A DNA stretch of 19,724 bases from CAJUOR01 sp964596105. GTDB lineage: Bacteria > Bacillota_I > Bacilli_A > Erysipelotrichales > Coprobacillaceae. This document shows positions 13,802-19,724 of the stretch, piece by piece. Position numbers and translations under genes: made by a program. How positions within the stretch are numbered: position 1 is the first letter of the stretch; each line of letters opens with the position of its first letter. A model generated the notes under the pieces. It was not told the origin of the DNA. It saw only the letters and a list, made by a program, of their open reading frames with translations, and ran no database searches. The stretch is taken from positions 1-19,724 of the forward strand of contig CAZQRT010000018.1 in assembly GCA_964596105.1 (NCBI GenBank). The letters are read 5' to 3'.

Positions 13802-13882
13802 CATCAGCGGATGCGACCAGCCGCAAGTTCCCTGACCAACATCCCATGTCAGGACTTCATCCGCGACTGGTCTACTCTGACG
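13802..13882 (-). promoter_or_regulatory. tetrahydrofolate (THF) riboswitch upstream of folT
   Basis: The minus strand shows the characteristic conserved pieces: AGAGTAGA after P1, a GGGATG loop, and GCATCCG before the P1 return. Visible helices are P1 CGTCAG/CTGATG (one wobble), P2 GACCAG/CTGGTC, and P3 with CCTGAC/GTCAGG extended by AAGT/ACTT. The loop GGATG can pair with CATCC as the expected pseudoknot. P1 ends immediately before the AAGAGGT ribosome binding site and I see no terminator, so control of translation initiation is the likely mechanism. It should repress folT when reduced folates are plentiful. Confidence 0.93.
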
Positions 13883-13890
13883 CCGTGCGC

Positions 13891-15039
13891 TTATCTTAGC
13901 ACAACGGCCCGGGCATCTAAAAGCATTCTACGAAATTGTGATACAAAATGCAATGATCCACATACTAATTTAATGCCGGGACGGGTTTTCATGTCCGCCA
14001 GGGCATCAGATATACTGGCATGCACCTTTAAATCAGGCAGAGGATTATCTAAAAGCGCTCTTTCATCCTGGAACATGACCAGTTCCACGGTGAAAAACCG
14101 CCGCAGATAACGCGCCATCCCTAAAACATCTTTATCTTTCAGGGCCGCGTAATAAACCGTGACATCACCGGAGAAATTCTCACACAAAGCCTGAATGGCC
14201 TCGATATTATGCGCCCCGTCAAGATATACCGGATAACCGCCGTACATGAAGCGCTCCATGCGGGCCGGCCAGCGCTTATCCAAAAGACCTTCTTTGACAG
14301 CTTCTTCGGGCACCGGAGAAAACAGATGGCGCACCGTTGTTAAGGCTAAAGCGGCGTTCTGCTTCTGGTATAATCCCTCCAGTCCGAGTTCATAATCTCC
14401 TAATGGTTCACAGGGGATATAAATCGCCCCGGTTTTTTTAGCTTCATGACGCAAAACTTCGGCGATGTCACTGGACACATTTCCCACAAACACCGGTTTG
14501 TCCGCCTTCATCATGCCGGCTTTCTCGATCGCGACATCTTTTAAAGTCGGCCCGATCTTCGCTAAATGATCGTGACCCACGCTGGTGATGATGGCGGCGA
14601 TATTATCAACGATGGCGGTTTTATCGTGACGGGCCCCGATGCCGGCCTCAATAAGGGCTATATCTACTTTATTTTCGAGAAAATAGGCGAGCGCTAAAAA
14701 GACATCGGCCTCAAACATGGAAAACTGGTCGAGAACATCATGGTAGCGCGAAATGAGATCCAGAAAATCTTCATCGCTCATGCGCTCATGGTTGATCATG
14801 AAGCGGTCCTGATGGCAGAGGATGTAAGGCGAGGTAAACATCCCGACTTTGTACCCCATTCTCTCGAGAATCGCGGCGATAAAGTGGACGGTGCTGCCCT
14901 TGCCGTTGGTCCCGGTGACATGAATGCACGTTAAATTGTGATAATCCGGGAGATATTCATCCATCATTTTTTGAAAGGTTTTTAAATCATGGGCGTTTCT
15001 TTTACTCTCTAACCATAAAGCGGCCTCTCTGGCATCCAT
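13891..15039 (-). CDS. folC: folylpolyglutamate/dihydrofolate synthase
   Basis: FolC adds glutamate to folates (and in some species to dihydropteroate), retaining them in the cell. The 382-residue protein has the ATP-binding loop TGTNGKGS (42-49), the Mur-ligase-like VGHDHLAKIGPT and EKAGMMKADKPVF segments, and YLDGAHNIEAI in the C-terminal domain. It is shorter than the usual 420-430 residues, and the motif normally like GGRLDATN reads GARHDKTAIV. The ATG at 15039 has GGAGG 9-10 nt upstream. It follows an intrinsic terminator closely, and its stop codon overlaps the promoter proposed for the folT riboswitch, linking two folate genes side by side. Confidence 0.92.
   Translation of the reverse strand: MDAREAALWLESKRNAHDLKTFQKMMDEYLPDYHNLTCIHVTGTNGKGSTVHFIAAILERMGYKVGMFTSPYILCHQDRFMINHERMSDEDFLDLISRYHDVLDQFSMFEADVFLALAYFLENKVDIALIEAGIGARHDKTAIVDNIAAIITSVGHDHLAKIGPTLKDVAIEKAGMMKADKPVFVGNVSSDIAEVLRHEAKKTGAIYIPCEPLGDYELGLEGLYQKQNAALALTTVRHLFSPVPEEAVKEGLLDKRWPARMERFMYGGYPVYLDGAHNIEAIQALCENFSGDVTVYYAALKDKDVLGMARYLRRFFTVELVMFQDERALLDNPLPDLKVHASISDALADMKTRPGIKLVCGSLHFVSQFRRMLLDARAVVLR
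13893..13921 (-). promoter_or_regulatory. candidate promoter for the THF riboswitch-folT transcript
   Basis: Minus-strand -35 TTTAGA (13916-13921) and extended -10 TGCTAAGAT (TAAGAT at 13893-13898), spacer 17 nt, overlapping the end of folC. The -35 is weak, but the predicted start would lie a few nt before riboswitch helix P1. Confidence 0.5.
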
Positions 15040-15054
15040 CAGTCATGACCTCCA

Positions 15055-15085
15055 AAACAAAAAAGCGACCGGAAAAATCGCTTTT
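15055..15085 (-). terminator. intrinsic terminator between the DivIC-like gene and folC
   Basis: The minus strand reads AAAAGCGA, a 9-nt loop, TCGCTTTT and further T. It starts at the upstream gene's stop codon and its T-tract ends just before the folC ribosome binding site, so folC should depend on read-through or an unseen promoter. Confidence 0.75.
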
Positions 15086-15380
15086 AATCTTCAGGATTGG
15101 AGACGGAGTCCTTCGGTAAAGGAATGACCGTTTCTCCTTCTTTCGTGAAAACCCAGTGCCCGCGGGCATAACGGGTCACATAGTCGTCATCATCCAGTAA
15201 ATTGAGTTCCTCGGAAAGGTCGTCGCACTCTGCCGAGATTTTCTCGCTCTCCGCCTGCGCGGCCTGCAGAGCCATCTTCCTTTCATAGAGGCGGAATACC
15301 CGGCCGCAAAGATTCAAGGCCATGGCCGCGACAATCACCGCCACCACAACGGATAGAACCTTGATTTTCTTCTTGTGCAT
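15084..15380 (-). CDS. FtsL/DivIC-family septum formation initiator protein
   Basis: DivIC is a bitopic membrane protein that joins DivIB and FtsL at the division septum. The 98-residue protein has a basic cytoplasmic N-terminus (MHKKKIK), one membrane helix (about 8-28, VLSVVVAVIVAAMALNLCG), a heptad-like helical segment (RKMALQAAQAESEKISAECDDL) and the family C-terminus DDDYVTRYARGHWVFTKEGE. I set the start at ATG 15380 with GAGGTGG upstream; a longer frame overlaps the promoter. It follows rqcP as in Bacillus yabO-divIC, but without yabP and yabQ between them. Confidence 0.85.
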   Translation of the reverse strand: MHKKKIKVLSVVVAVIVAAMALNLCGRVFRLYERKMALQAAQAESEKISAECDDLSEELNLLDDDDYVTRYARGHWVFTKEGETVIPLPKDSVSNPED

Positions 15381-15400
15381 GGGAACCACCTCGCGAAAAA

Positions 15401-15429
15401 AGTATACCACAAATAAATGCCGCTGTTAA
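15401..15429 (-). promoter_or_regulatory. strong promoter of the DivIC-like gene
   Basis: Minus-strand -35 TTAACA (15424-15429) and -10 TATACT (15401-15406) with a 17-nt spacer. The -35 contains the rqcP stop codon. The leader is only about 15 nt. Confidence 0.7.
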
Positions 15430-15686
15430 GAGGCAATCTTACGATCATCAAGCATTTCGTAAAGACTGCCGCTCTCATCTTTCAAAACATGCTCCTTGAG
15501 GGCTTTGACCTGAACCGTTAATTCGCGCTGCCCGAGGCGGATTTTCAAAACGTCCCCGACCTTTAAAACCGTGGCCGGTTTCGCGACCTTGTCATTGACC
15601 GTGACCCGGCCCGCCGCGCAGATTTCCTGGGCCAGGGTTCTTCTCTTCACGATCCGCGAAACCTTTAAAAACTTATCCAGCCGCAT
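15426..15686 (-). CDS. rqcP: RqcP (YabO-type S4 domain RNA-binding protein)
   Basis: RqcP works with RqcH in bacterial ribosome-associated quality control, assisting poly-alanine tailing of stalled nascent chains. The 86-residue protein is essentially a single S4 domain: MRLDKFLKVSRIVKRRTLAQ, GRVTVNDKVAKPATVLKVGD and LTVQVKAL. Length and the RLDKFLKVSR start match the YabO/Hsp15-like family. The ATG at 15686 has GGAGGAT upstream and overlaps the preceding gene by 14 nt, so the two are cotranscribed. Its neighbour divIC is the conserved Bacillota partner. Confidence 0.93.
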   Translation of the reverse strand: MRLDKFLKVSRIVKRRTLAQEICAAGRVTVNDKVAKPATVLKVGDVLKIRLGQRELTVQVKALKEHVLKDESGSLYEMLDDRKIAS

Positions 15687-16383
15687 CGTCAGAGATCCTC
15701 CTTGCCAGTTTCACGTCATTCGTAATGATGGCATCCACGCCGGCTTTCTTTAATTCAAACATATCATTTTGATTATTCACGGTCCACGGCCGCACCGCGA
15801 GATGATGACGGTGGGCGTTGGCGATATAATCGTCAAGCTGCAGGCACGGCAGATACGGATGCAAAGCGTCAGCGCCAAGCTTCAAGGCGTAGTCCCACGG
15901 TTCCACCAGACCAGCCATATACAAAAGACCGACGCGGGCCTCAGGCACTATTTTCTTCAGGGTCAGAAGGCAGTAGTGGTTAAAGGAGGAGTAATAGACG
16001 AGATCCGAAACGCCAAACTCCGCCACCATGTCGGTGACTTTCCTTTCCAGCCCCGGATATAAGATAATATCCGATTTCACTTCAATGTTGATTTCCATAC
16101 GGGTATCGGCGATGAAGGCGAGCACTTCGCGCAAGGTGGGAATCTTTTCCCCCTCCCCGACATCGGCTTGTTTTAAGACCGATAAAGGATAATCCACGAT
16201 CCGTCCGGAAAGATTACTCGTGCGGTTGAGGGTCTCGTCATGCATGATGACGGGAATGCCGTCTTTGCTTAAATGCACATCGATCTCAATGCCGTCCGCC
16301 CCCTGCTCATAAGCCAGGCGGTAGGCCTTCATGGTGTTTTCCGGCGCGTAAGCGCTCGCGCCGCGGTGTCCCCAGATTTTCAT
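15673..16383 (-). CDS. glycerophosphodiester phosphodiesterase
   Basis: GDPD enzymes hydrolyse glycerophosphodiesters to glycerol-3-phosphate and an alcohol. The 236-residue TIM-barrel protein has the catalytic N-terminal signature WGHRGASAYAPENTMKAY (about 4-21), the metal ligands of DGIEIDVHLSKDGIPVIMHD (about 30-49), EINIEVKSD and a C-terminal WTVNNQNDM with DAIITND. There is no signal peptide, so it acts in the cytoplasm. The ATG at 16383 has GGGAGGAT upstream, 4 nt after the preceding gene. Confidence 0.93.
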   Translation of the reverse strand: MKIWGHRGASAYAPENTMKAYRLAYEQGADGIEIDVHLSKDGIPVIMHDETLNRTSNLSGRIVDYPLSVLKQADVGEGEKIPTLREVLAFIADTRMEINIEVKSDIILYPGLERKVTDMVAEFGVSDLVYYSSFNHYCLLTLKKIVPEARVGLLYMAGLVEPWDYALKLGADALHPYLPCLQLDDYIANAHRHHLAVRPWTVNNQNDMFELKKAGVDAIITNDVKLARRISDDAAG

Positions 16384-16387
16384 AAAC

Positions 16388-17233
16388 TTATCCTCCCTGC
16401 ACTTCCCAGCTCATGGTCACATAGATTCCCGTTTCCTGCGGGAAGGCGTTGAAAACCAGATCCCCTCCGGAAATATCGGAGTCGATAACCTGACAGCCCT
16501 CATCAGTCATATTTTCCCGGCAGTGCTGATATTGCATGAAGCCGTGTTCCACAAGAGTCATTTCATTCAGCCCGGTCACACCCGCTAAAATCGTAAAGGC
16601 ATGCTGATCCAGCCCGTTGCCGTCATCTAGAACCACCTCATAGCTCTCGTTCCAGGGCACGGTCTCATCGTCGTAATAATTGCTGAAGGTGATATCCAAC
16701 TGGCAGTCCTCATCCTCAAAAGAGGACATGGTCATATAACCGCTGGCGAAAGCCCCGTCCAGAACGGTGAAGGACTGATAAGTGTAGGGATCATCCTCAG
16801 CAGTGACCCTGCTAAAACACTCTTCCAGATCCTGACTGACTTCATCGACATGAATAGCGATGTCCGGGTAATCGTCCCGCAACGCGCTGAGGCTGCCGTA
16901 TTCTTCGGTCACGTAGGACGGGGTACTGGCGACATCTGACGAGGTATTGGCGACATCGATGATAAATCCCGCCACCAGAACCACTGCTATAACAATGATC
17001 AGAATTACGAGGGAAATCAGCACCAGTTTGACTTTTGAATTGGTTTTCTGTTTCTTTTTCTCAGTACTGCTGTTATCAAAAGGATGCGGGGTAAACTGCG
17101 CCATGTAGCGCCGCTTTTTTTCCTGGCGCTCTTCCGGGGTAGCGTGTTTTTCGGGTTTGAGCTTGTAACCGCAGTTCGGGCAGGTGTCCTGCCCGGCGGG
17201 AATCGGGGTAAAACAAATATCACAGCGCCGCAT
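16388..17233 (-). CDS. zinc-ribbon membrane protein with extracellular domain, function unknown
   Basis: The protein of about 281 residues begins with a zinc ribbon (RRCDICFTPIP, then DTCPNCGYKL), continues through a basic linker (about 35-65), has one membrane helix (roughly 67-92, KLVLISLVILIIVIAVVLV), and ends in an outside domain of about 185 residues that I do not recognise. That domain has four cysteines (in EECFSRV, EDCQLD, QHCREN and EGCQVI) that could form disulfides. I favour the ATG at 17233 with GGGAG 8 nt upstream; the ATG at 17239 overlaps the upstream stop as TGATG. It directly follows a thioredoxin-like lipoprotein. Confidence 0.8.
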   Translation of the reverse strand: MRRCDICFTPIPAGQDTCPNCGYKLKPEKHATPEERQEKKRRYMAQFTPHPFDNSSTEKKKQKTNSKVKLVLISLVILIIVIAVVLVAGFIIDVANTSSDVASTPSYVTEEYGSLSALRDDYPDIAIHVDEVSQDLEECFSRVTAEDDPYTYQSFTVLDGAFASGYMTMSSFEDEDCQLDITFSNYYDDETVPWNESYEVVLDDGNGLDQHAFTILAGVTGLNEMTLVEHGFMQYQHCRENMTDEGCQVIDSDISGGDLVFNAFPQETGIYVTMSWEVQGG

Positions 17234-17238
17234 ATCCA

Positions 17239-18003
17239 TCACTCCCTGTCTTCCAGCCACGCTTCAATTTCTTTAAGATTGTTTTCTCTAAACTTTTCCT
17301 TAGCTTCCTCATCTTCCAGCTCATAGAAATCTTCATTTAAATAAGTGATGCTTGATAAAGAGACGCTGCCCTGGCGGTGCTGCAGGGTCGGGGTCCAGTC
17401 GTACTGCAGATCATCGTAAATCCCGGCAAAAAATTCTTTCTGCTCCGCGGTCGCGTCAGGGCTTAAAGCGGCGTCGCGAAAGGCCTTGACATCCAAAGCA
17501 TATAAACCCCAGTTGGGATGATCCTCTAAAATCTTATCTAACAGCGGGGCGAATTCCTGACAGTCGACGCAGTCTTCGCGGCCGATATATAGAAGAAAGT
17601 CATGATTTTCCGCGATCTTCTTTTGTAAGGTTTCATAATCCACTGCCGTCAGCCCGGTGGTGTGATCTTTGACAACCGCGGGAACATCATCATCCTGATG
17701 GCTGGTGAATAATCTGGATACCGCTTCGTCGCTGCTTGAAAAATTCCAGCTGTCATCAAGCGTTGTTTGAATATTTTTCTCGTCAACAATGAAGTTCATC
17801 TCATAGCTGAGACCGTCAGAAGACACGGTGATGGTATCATGACGGTCACTGCCATTGGCTTTTTCATAAAGCTCATCCATGGCCTGATCCATTCGATAAA
17901 GGGTCTTTTGATGATCAGCGTTCTCCACGTAGCTTTCCAGATCGATTTTTGATGTTTCGCAGGCACATAATATGAGGCAAAGCAGAAGCAGGAATTTACG
18001 CAT
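17239..18003 (-). CDS. thioredoxin-like lipoprotein
   Basis: The 254-residue product has a lipoprotein signal (MRKFLLLLCLILCAC, lipidated cysteine at 15) and, after a spacer region of about 100 residues, a thioredoxin-like domain with FLLYIGREDCVDCQEFAPLL (CxxC at 145/148) and a likely cis-proline in DWTPTL. It resembles the extracellular thioredoxin-like proteins sometimes called bacteriocin transport accessory proteins, but there is no bacteriocin gene here. The start at 18003 has GGAGGG upstream. It comes after the gpmI terminator and I see no convincing promoter, so it may rely on read-through. It probably acts outside the membrane on disulfides. Confidence 0.83.
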   Translation of the reverse strand: MRKFLLLLCLILCACETSKIDLESYVENADHQKTLYRMDQAMDELYEKANGSDRHDTITVSSDGLSYEMNFIVDEKNIQTTLDDSWNFSSSDEAVSRLFTSHQDDDVPAVVKDHTTGLTAVDYETLQKKIAENHDFLLYIGREDCVDCQEFAPLLDKILEDHPNWGLYALDVKAFRDAALSPDATAEQKEFFAGIYDDLQYDWTPTLQHRQGSVSLSSITYLNEDFYELEDEEAKEKFRENNLKEIEAWLEDRE

Positions 18004-18043
18004 CACTTGCTCCCTCCCCCGGGAAAATAAACAAAGCTTTTTC

Positions 18044-18076
18044 AAAAAAGCACGAAGCGTTAAGCTTCGCACTTTT
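18044..18076 (-). terminator. strong intrinsic terminator after gpmI
   Basis: The minus strand pairs AAGTGCGAAGC with GCTTCGTGCTT (two wobbles) around TTAAC, followed by six T. It starts 2 nt after the gpmI stop. Confidence 0.85.
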
Positions 18077-18077
18077 G

Positions 18078-19592
18078 TTATTCAATCAGTGACTCGCCGG
18101 TCATTTCTTCCGGAATCGGGAGACCGAGCAATGTTAAAATGGTTGGGGCGAGATCGCCGAGTTTGCCGTTTTCTTTTAATTTCAGGTGGGTGTTGGTCAC
18201 GATCAAAGGCACCTGGTTGGTGGTGTGGGCGGTAAACGGATTGCCGTCCTCATCCATCAGCATTTCGCTGTTGCCGTGATCGGCGGTGATGAGCATCGTG
18301 CCGCCCAGTTCGGAAACTTTGTCATAGACCTCACCGACGCAGTCGTCAACGACGCTGACGGCTTTGATGGCGGCCGGGATGATGCCGGTATGGCCGACCA
18401 TGTCGCAGTTCGCGAAGTTCACGATGACAACATCGTGGATATCTTTGTCAAGTTCCGCGAGGAGCTGATCTTTGACTTCATAGGCGGACATTTCCGGCTG
18501 CAGGTCATAGGTGGCAACCTTCGGGGAGTTGACCAGGACGCGGGTCGCGCCTTCAATTTCCTTATCCACGCCGCCGTCTAAGAAGAAGGTGACATGGGCG
18601 TATTTCTCGGTTTCCGCGATGCGCAGCTGTTTTAAGCCCTGGGCGCTTAAATAGTCGCCTAAGGTGTTGGTCAGCTTCGGCAATGCGAAGGCGATTTCAC
18701 CTTTGACGCTGTCGGCGTATTTCATCATGCAGACAAAGGCGAGGTTGTGCGGTTTCGCCTTCGGCTGCCAGAGGTATTCATCATTGGTGATGACGCTGGA
18801 CATCTGAATGGCGCGGTCAGGACGGAAGTTGGCGAAGATGATGGCGTCATTGTCTTCAATCGTGCCCGGAACGGTATTGCTGTGGCCCGGGATGACGAAT
18901 TCATCGTAAACCTCATTGGCGTAGGATTCTTTGACATAGGCTACCGGGTCATCAAAGGTCTTGCCTTCCCCTAATACCATATTGTTGTAGGCGAGCTCAA
19001 CGCGGTCCCAGCGTTTGTCGCGGTCCATGGCGTAGTAGCGTCCGGAAATGGAGTAAAGCTCACCGACGCCGAGTTCTTTCATCTTGTCGGTGATCGCTTT
19101 GACAAAATCCGCGCCGCTGTCAGGAGCGACGTCACGGCCGTCAAGGAAGGCGTGAACGTAAACTTTGCGCAGTCTTTCTTTTTTCGCCATTTCCAGTAAG
19201 GCGTAAATGTGCTCGATGGAGGAATGCACGCCGCCGTCGGAGAGCAGACCCCAGATGTGCAGTTTGGAATTATGGGTGCGGGCATGCTCCATGGCGTTCA
19301 AGAGTTTCTCGTTTTCATAGAAAGTGCCATCCTGAACGGCTTTATTGATGAGCGTCAAGGACTGGTAAACGACCCGGCCGGCGCCGATATTCATATGGCC
19401 AACCTCGGAGTTTCCCATCTGGCCTTCCGGCAGGCCGACCGCCATGCCGCTGGCGTTGATGCGGGTGGTCGGATAGATGGTCATGAGATCATCCAGACAA
19501 GGCGTATTGGCCAGTCTTACCGCGTTGCCTTTGATATCTTCACGTAAGCCATAGCCATCCATGATACATAAAACAATCGGTCTTTTTTTCAT
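18078..19592 (-). CDS. gpmI: 2,3-bisphosphoglycerate-independent phosphoglycerate mutase
   Basis: It interconverts 3- and 2-phosphoglycerate in glycolysis using a phosphoserine intermediate and manganese. The 504-residue protein is of normal length and shows the metal aspartate D12 in MDGYG, the catalytic serine S62 in MGNSEVGHMNIGAGR, HAFLDGRDVAPDSG, SISGRYYAMDRDKRWDR, FANFRPDRAIQ, the phosphatase-domain metal residues in NFANCDMVGHTG and ADHGNSEML, and AHTTNQVPLI. The ATG at 19592 has AAAGGGG upstream. It has its own consensus promoter and terminator, so it is probably monocistronic. Confidence 0.98.
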   Translation of the reverse strand: MKKRPIVLCIMDGYGLREDIKGNAVRLANTPCLDDLMTIYPTTRINASGMAVGLPEGQMGNSEVGHMNIGAGRVVYQSLTLINKAVQDGTFYENEKLLNAMEHARTHNSKLHIWGLLSDGGVHSSIEHIYALLEMAKKERLRKVYVHAFLDGRDVAPDSGADFVKAITDKMKELGVGELYSISGRYYAMDRDKRWDRVELAYNNMVLGEGKTFDDPVAYVKESYANEVYDEFVIPGHSNTVPGTIEDNDAIIFANFRPDRAIQMSSVITNDEYLWQPKAKPHNLAFVCMMKYADSVKGEIAFALPKLTNTLGDYLSAQGLKQLRIAETEKYAHVTFFLDGGVDKEIEGATRVLVNSPKVATYDLQPEMSAYEVKDQLLAELDKDIHDVVIVNFANCDMVGHTGIIPAAIKAVSVVDDCVGEVYDKVSELGGTMLITADHGNSEMLMDEDGNPFTAHTTNQVPLIVTNTHLKLKENGKLGDLAPTILTLLGLPIPEEMTGESLIE

Positions 19593-19615
19593 GTTAATCC
19601 CCTTTCATTTCCCAC

Positions 19616-19644
19616 ATTATATCGCAAAAAGTTCACACATTCAA
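19616..19644 (-). promoter_or_regulatory. promoter of gpmI
   Basis: Minus-strand -35 TTGAAT (19639-19644) and perfect -10 TATAAT (19616-19621) with a 17-nt spacer, about 25 nt upstream of the start codon. Confidence 0.8.
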
Positions 19645-19724
19645 CACTCCCGTCATGGGATTTTAGGAAAATCTGAAGCAAATATGATAATTTCTTAAGT
19701 AAATAAAAGAAGAAATTTCCTGCT

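Noticed and set aside
13319..14110. 263-residue plus-strand frame across folT, the riboswitch and folC
   Set aside because: It runs antisense through two well-supported genes and a riboswitch; composition (Lys/Arg/Gly-rich) is not protein-like.
1..19724. CRISPR arrays, insertion sequences, tRNA or rRNA genes, phage-like genes
   Set aside because: No regularly spaced repeats, terminal inverted repeats with transposase, tRNA cloverleaf or rRNA segments were seen; the gene content is ordinary chromosome.

Overview
The window is a minus-strand segment of a low-GC-lineage Gram-positive chromosome. Every credible gene reads from high to low coordinates. The order cysS–mrnC–rlmB–sigma–rpmG–secE–nusG–rplK–rplA–rplJ–rplL–rsmC (ybxB) is the classic Bacillota locus that runs on into rpoB, which would lie just off the left edge. 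A shortened L11 loop that I recall from Mollicutes, the absence of the sporulation genes yabP/yabQ and rae1/yacP at their usual positions, and a divergent sigma factor at the sigH position suggest an Erysipelotrichia-like, probably non-sporulating bacterium. That placement is inference, not a database result.

Layout in transcription order (right to left): gpmI (glycolysis) with a consensus promoter and strong terminator; a thioredoxin-like lipoprotein, a zinc-ribbon membrane protein, a glycerophosphodiesterase and rqcP; a promoter, the DivIC-like division protein, a terminator and folC; a tetrahydrofolate riboswitch controlling a folate-type ECF S component (folT) with a GH1 phospho-beta-glucosidase immediately behind it; the glycogen operon glgC–glgD–glgA, with glgA interrupted by a 100-N assembly gap; a lipoprotein leading into cysS–mrnC–rlmB–sigma; a consensus promoter for rpmG–secE–nusG plus a possible 25-residue membrane peptide; the L11–L1 operon with two copies of an L1-operator-like RNA element; the L10 leader and attenuator with rplJ–rplL; rsmC just after a terminator; and finally a promoter with a structured leader heading off the window, presumably to rpoB.

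The genes are mostly housekeeping: translation, transcription, glycolysis, folate and glycogen. The interesting material is regulatory and small scale: the duplicated L1 element, the THF riboswitch that appears to cover a glycosidase, the hidden ORF after nusG, the structured putative rpoB leader, and terminators placed immediately ahead of downstream genes. I saw no mobile element, CRISPR array, tRNA or rRNA. The N-terminal starts of several genes were set by ribosome binding sites rather than by the longest ORF.
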